The notes under the pieces are model-generated. The model had not been told where the DNA came from and searched no databases. It saw only the letters and a program-made list of their open reading frames with translations. Below are positions 59,343 through 64,000 of a stretch of 64,000 nucleotides of DNA, in pieces. Made by a program: the position numbers and the translations under genes. Position 1 is the first letter of the stretch. Each line of letters starts with the position of its first letter. The stretch lies in the NCBI GenBank assembly GCA_037176845.1, contig JAYKXP010000009.1, forward strand, positions 744,001 to 808,000, given 5' to 3'. The stretch is from Paramarasmius palmivorus (lineage: Eukaryota; Basidiomycota; Agaricomycetes; Agaricales; Marasmiaceae).

Positions 59343-60198
59343 TCATTGAGCCAAGAACGTGAGGACCACAACGGTGATCAACTTGCTGGAGACAAAAGCT
59401 GACAAAAGCTGGCAAAAATCGCTGAAAAGCGGTCAGTGTCATCCCTCGAGGGGTCCATATGTGCCCTCTACAACGCCAAGATTCATGGGACTGAGGTGGT
59501 CCCCATTATTGGTGAGCTTTGGTCATCGAGCGCATAACGTTCAACTCTCGACCTCTTGAGCATGACCCTTATATGCAGAAAAGGTCAGGAAGTGTATCTC
59601 AATGGAATGAAAACATACAGACTATTCTATATTTCTGAACTGGATGAATCAATGACCTCGGATTCAGGGAGCTCCGTGAACCTTTTCACAGTTCCGTGCC
59701 CTAGCCAAGCCAGAACGCAAGAACGGTTCATCCCTTCGTAATACTGTGGTGGTCCTCACGCAGCACTATTAGTATTTGCGCCAGATTTCCACAGCTTTGT
59801 GTCTCTTCGAAGACTTTTGAATGTTTTCAGAAGCAAAGCGCCTATAGATAGCATCGGTAGAGGAAAGGAGAACCGATTTTGGAGACGAACATGATGGAAA
59901 CTGAAACTGAGCGCTTCCTCCGTTTCGGGTGAACAGCACGTGATCAATTATTTTCCCTGGAACCCTCCAAGGCTCCCAGTTCATGAACCATCGACATCCT
60001 GCAAAGCAAGTCCTCATTCAGTGTGCCACCCGAATTCCTCGAGTATTTTTGAAGGATCATGCTGCATGGGCTAGAAGAGTGGAGGTCAGGTAAGAGACGA
60101 TCCTTCTCGTGATGCTCCAGAAGACCTCGGAGAGAACTGAATTGCCTTACAGGGCCAGTCATTCGCTAGGGTTCTCCATGATGCGGGATGCACAGGCA
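59343..60198. other. Divergent intergenic region
   Basis: Between the HRXXH and D-lactate dehydrogenase genes. Two short minus-strand open frames (59769-60162) have no recognised features. No repeat or RNA gene seen. Confidence 0.5.
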
Positions 60199-60206
60199 TA
60201 TATATA
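60199..60206 (+). promoter_or_regulatory. TATA-like element of the D-lactate dehydrogenase gene
   Basis: A TATATATA run about 30-37 nt before the ATG at 60236. Confidence 0.4.
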
Positions 60207-60235
60207 GCTGCTCAAGCATTCTCAGAGCCTGCCAC

Positions 60236-62541
60236 ATGTTCTCTCTAACCCGCATCAAACCATGTCGAGCAGCAAGTTCATCTCGGATTATCACCCCTTC
60301 ATTATCACGCACGACCCGTAGAAGAGGAATGCAAACAGTCGCATCTTCGAGCTCCGGCTCCAAGACCAGTTATACCAGAAATCTCGCAGTCGCGGTGGTT
60401 GTATCAGCAGCTATTAGTGGTGCTCTTGGTTATCTTTCATCGACACGCAAGCCAAAGCACGTTAAAGGCACATCATTCACCACCACATACGGATCGCATG
60501 GAGATTTGCAGTATACTATTTTGGAACTGAAGGCAGAATTGGGGGCGGATAACGTTTCTACGGATCCAGAAGTACTGCAGGCTCATGGTGTCTCACCTTT
60601 GCGCTATCCAGAGAGTGCGTTCATGCGGCTATTTTGTTTGACCACATGTACTAATAATGATGGATGTCTCAGCGGTTCCTCACAGTGTTGTCGTCTATCC
60701 TCGTTCAACAGAAGACGTTGTCAGGATAGTGAAGATAGCGAACGAGTATCGCATGCCCGTCATTGCTTACTCCGGTGGAACAAGCCTAGAAGGTCATTTC
60801 CGTGGGGTAAGGCACATCTCTATCCCGTACAACCAAAGTGCTGAACATGACCTCAGCACGAAGCGGGTAGCATCTGTCTCGATATGTCCAATATGAATCG
60901 GGTTCTGGAGATACACGGTAACGCCTATCCGACTGTCGTGTAAACACGTACTGAAAAGTGCAACAGAAGAGGACTCTGACGTGGTGTGTCAACCTGGCAT
61001 CGGATGGATGGAATTGAACGGGTTATTGGAGGAGAAAGGTATGTTCATTGATTATCTTTCCGTTCACATAAGATTAACCGTTCCTCTTCCTCAGATATAC
61101 CGCTCTTCTGTCCTGTCAGCCCTTCGTTCTCTTCAAGCATTTGAGCTACAGCTGACAATAACTCAGCTTGACCCTGGCCCAGGAGCAACTATCGGCGGTA
61201 TGCTTAGTACAGGTTGCTCCGGTAGTGAGTATCATCTTTCGTCAATTTCTAACCTTTACTCATGGAATTCTCATAGCGAATGCAGTCAAGTATGGTACGA
61301 GTCGCGGTGAATGGTTCTTGAACGCGGTGCGCCTCAAGCCTGCTTGTGTGCATTTGTGAATCTTACCCTCAGCCTTGATTTGTATCAGACCGTGGTGCTC
61401 CCTTCTGGGGAAGTCATTAAAACTCGGCGGAGATCACGAAAATCGTCAGCAGGCTTCGACACCACGAAACTTTTTATAGGCGCTGAAGGTACTCTGGGCA
61501 TCGTTACCGAAGGTCTGTTCTTGCGCGCCCGAAGTTATTTATATAACTTAGGTCATTTATAGTGACGATACGCTTGGCACCCGTGGTTCCATACACCGTC
61601 GCAGCGGTGCAGTTCCCTGACGTGCGAAAGGCGACAAATGCAGTCATTGAAGTGTTGAAAGCGGGTATTGATGTTCGTGCGTACAATCCTCACTTCAAAG
61701 TACCTGACATAGCTAAACTTCCCTATAGAATGCGTCGAGTTGCTTGATAATGTCTTTATACGCGCCATCAACCTACATTCAGAGTCTCAAATGCCAGAAT
61801 TAGATTCCCTATTCTTCAAGATTCCTGGCCATTCACCGGAAGTACGGCAGGAATCTGCAGCTCGCATAGGCAAGATCGTCAAGAAGCATGGTGGTACGGG
61901 CTTTCAAGTGGCTCGGGATAAGGAGCATGCCGCGGAGCTCTGGCACATTCGCAAAAACGCGCCGTGGTCTATTTTGGCACTACATCCTGGTGCAAAAGCT
62001 ATCGGAACGGATGTCTGGTGGGTATACTTGCTAACTACGTACTTCGTGCGGGACTAACATCGATGTTCAGTGTCCCCATCTCTAAACTTCCGGACCTTGT
62101 CTACGAGACCAAGAAAGATTTGGAAACACTCGGACTAGTCTCTGGTGTCATTGGTCATGTAGGCGATGGAAACTTTCATGCAATGATCATGTGGTCCGAT
62201 GATACAGAGTTGGCGAAGCTGAAGGAGGCGGTCCATCGGATGGTGGAGAGAGCAATAGCTCTTGATGGTACATGTATGTCCTTTACACTTCATCGATCTC
62301 AGCACAATTCTGACTATATCCAAAGGTACAGGAGAACATGGAGTGGGTATCGTGAAGAAGAGATATCTGGAGGAGGAACTAGGTCCTGGCACTGTCGAGC
62401 TTATGAGGACGATAAAGAAAGCGATCGATCCTCTGGATTTGATGAATCCAGGCAAGGTGAGCAACTCAGGAGTCCGTCCATATACCACCTCACTGAACTA
62501 CATGGCTTTAGCTGTATCCTGAAACAGACAAGGATCGTTGA
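60236..62541 (+). CDS. DLD1: Mitochondrial D-lactate dehydrogenase (cytochrome), FAD-linked
   Basis: Oxidises D-lactate to pyruvate and passes electrons to cytochrome c in mitochondria, by family. About 560 residues in some ten exons. The N-terminus is a basic, Ser-rich presequence ([17 protein letters not shown]) followed by one membrane segment ([18 protein letters not shown]), as in inner-membrane Dld1. FAD_binding_4 domain: [67 protein letters not shown]-oxidase C-terminal domain: [14 protein letters not shown] and, across an intron near 62276-62325, [17 protein letters not shown]. The last intron (62458-62508) gives [13 protein letters not shown]. All motifs intact. Confidence 0.88.
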
Positions 62542-62728
62542 GCGCATAATAAGTATTGGCGCCAGTCATGGTACAAGCGCTTCAGATGTTTTTCTAATAT
62601 GGTGTAAGTATCTATCTATGATAATAAAGCCAATAAATACGTGAACATATTCAATGTGATCTATGCAGATTGTGAACTCGTACAAGTGCAACGATAAAGC
62701 AATGCTTCCTTTAGCTATCAACTCCATT

Positions 62729-64000
62729 TTAGGCTGTAGGATCCACTGGCGCCGCCGAGAAACATTGTGTCTCGAGACGAGTCAGAAGCATTTCGACGTC
62801 GGTCCCGTATGGCGCAAGTGGAGGATATTCGACGTTTTCCCAAAGTGCTGCAGCGAGTTTATCGTCGCAATTAGTACATGGTACCTCATTCACAATGGAG
62901 GATTGTGATATGGACTTCAGCCGGGCTATGACTTCCTCTGCAGTAGGTCGAGCTGTATCATCTGCAGCCCAGCATGTTTCAATGATGGCCCATAGGGAAT
63001 CTGTCAGAGTATGTGCGACTGAAGGGCGTGAAGGTCTTTCGTTTCCCATGATTTTCCACATGACAGTGCAATCAAGTGGGATCTCATGAAATGGAGGATT
63101 TCCGCCACTAAAGATCTAGATATGAAGCGTGAGTTGCAGTGACGCTGATAAGATTTGAAGTCGCGAAGGCCTACCTCGTAGCCGACACATCCAAGGGCAT
63201 ATATGTCACTTTTCTTAGTTGTACGGCTTCCTTTGAGAAGTTCAGGGGCAAGCCAACGAGTAGTACCCCTTTGTTGAGAGTCCGTGGAGGACGACATCCT
63301 CAACACCTGCGAGTCAGCGACACGGGCCAACCCGAAGTCGGCGATGCACGGTCTACCTGAAGTACACATGAGAACGTTGACCTGCCCAAACAAAACAATG
63401 AGTTAGTCGGAACTCCGAGATATCAGCATCCTACTTACGCCTTTCAGATCACCGTGTACGATTTTCATTGAATGTAAATACGCTAAACCGACCGCAACTT
63501 CACATATCTGTCGTGGAGAACAGTCGGTTAGCCCGAGGTGATGTTTTGTAGTGGCTGGCCCGTGGACCGCGTCAACATACCAGGTCTTGATGATTGATGT
63601 TCTCAGAGGAAGAGGTTCTCAGGAACTGGACCAAGTTCCCTCTTTCCATCCACGGTGAGACCAGACATAGTTGCGTTCTTCCGCTGTCTAGGTAGTATAG
63701 ACCAAAGAAAGGGAGCACATTTCGGTGTTTAAGTTGCCGCCACACTATCGCTTCGCGTAAGTATTCCTAACAGACAGACGAGATCATATGAGTCGTTGCG
63801 CAAACTAGAATGGGGTGGCATCTGACCGAAAGAAGTTTTTGAACGTTCGAGGTGAGATAAACCTTGACGATTTTCAAGCATACTTCTTGTTTCCGACACC
63901 TTCCCAACATCCCTCTCCACACGTCCCCAAAGCCGCCACCAGCTACCGGGTAATCCCCGATTTTTTGGACATTTTTGATCGCAAGACATTGCGGATGGAG
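62729..64000 (-). CDS. Protein kinase (TKL/Tyr-kinase-like), N-terminus outside the window
   Basis: Catalytic domain of a eukaryotic protein kinase, tyrosine-kinase-like group common in Agaricomycetes. Seen in order on the minus strand: glycine loop GGGFGDVWRG near 63935, VCLKIVKV (the candidate ATP-binding Lys), HRNVLPFFG near 63720, catalytic loop KIVHGDLKG near 63455 spliced to VNVLM, DFGLARV near 63325, GTTRWLAPELL (APE-type motif), SDIYALGCVGYE spliced to IFSGGNPPF, then CWAADDTARPTAEEV near 62935, the conserved Arg of subdomain XI. HGDLKG replaces the classical HRDLK, usual in this fungal expansion. Stop at 62729-62731 after PVDPTA. The gene is cut by the window end, so any N-terminal domain is unseen. 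Confidence 0.82.

Noticed and set aside
1..64000. tRNA, rRNA or CRISPR features
   Set aside because: No cloverleaf-like T-arm plus acceptor pairing, no rRNA sequence and no regular repeat-spacer array were found by eye; a tRNA scan would be decisive.

Overview
The window reads as nuclear DNA of a basidiomycete fungus, most likely an Agaricomycete. Genes are cut by many short (about 50-60 nt) GT-AG introns. The gene content fits this: expanded aryl-alcohol-oxidase-like GMC flavoenzymes, a DUF6534-type membrane protein, F-box proteins, an HRXXH (Pra1/Asp f 2-like) zinc protein, a fungal Na/K-type P-ATPase and a full-length Helitron. All calls come from reading the translated sequence; no database was searched.

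Layout. 0-1.2 kb: hypothetical protein with a GC-AG intron. 2.0-3.8 kb: tandem pair of tiny secreted six-cysteine proteins, the first killed by one nonsense codon. 5.7-9.9 kb: P-type ATPase. 10.5-16.0 kb: SDR oxidoreductase, a dead SDR copy and GMC oxidoreductase 1. 16.5-18.3 kb (minus): GDA1/CD39 nucleoside diphosphatase. 20.4 kb: third six-cysteine protein. 20.9-33.5 kb (minus): GMC2, SDR2, GMC3, GMC4, GMC5. 34.5-38.6 kb (minus): three related genes with an F-box-like N-terminus and a nucleotidyltransferase-like GS...DLD signature. 38.7-41.4 kb: two hypothetical genes. 41.4-43.0 kb (minus): F-box protein. 43.6-45.1 kb (minus): hypothetical protein. 45.3-52.7 kb (minus): apparently intact Helitron RepHel gene (about 2,400 codons in six exons). 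52.9-54.8 kb (minus): La protein. 55.9-57.8 kb: seven-helix-type DUF6534 protein. 58.1-59.3 kb (minus): HRXXH protein ending in CHTHADGEVHC. 60.2-62.5 kb: D-lactate dehydrogenase. 62.7 kb to the end (minus): partial protein kinase.

Biology. The 2-34 kb part is an accessory cluster built by duplication: five secreted GMC enzymes, two SDRs plus a dead copy, and three six-cysteine mini-proteins. Several of these genes have a similar TATA element. GMC enzymes of this type oxidise alcohols outside the cell and can supply H2O2; SDRs act on alcohol/carbonyl substrates inside. A shared role in aromatic or lignocellulose metabolism is an inference. The rest is housekeeping genes (ATPase, GDPase, La, D-LDH) with a Helitron inserted among them.

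The best candidates for something new are the six-cysteine family, with invariant Cys spacing and invariant intron sites; GMC1, which has lost the second catalytic residue; and the Helitron, whose split 5' end could be reconstructed and whose last exon abuts the promoter of the next gene.
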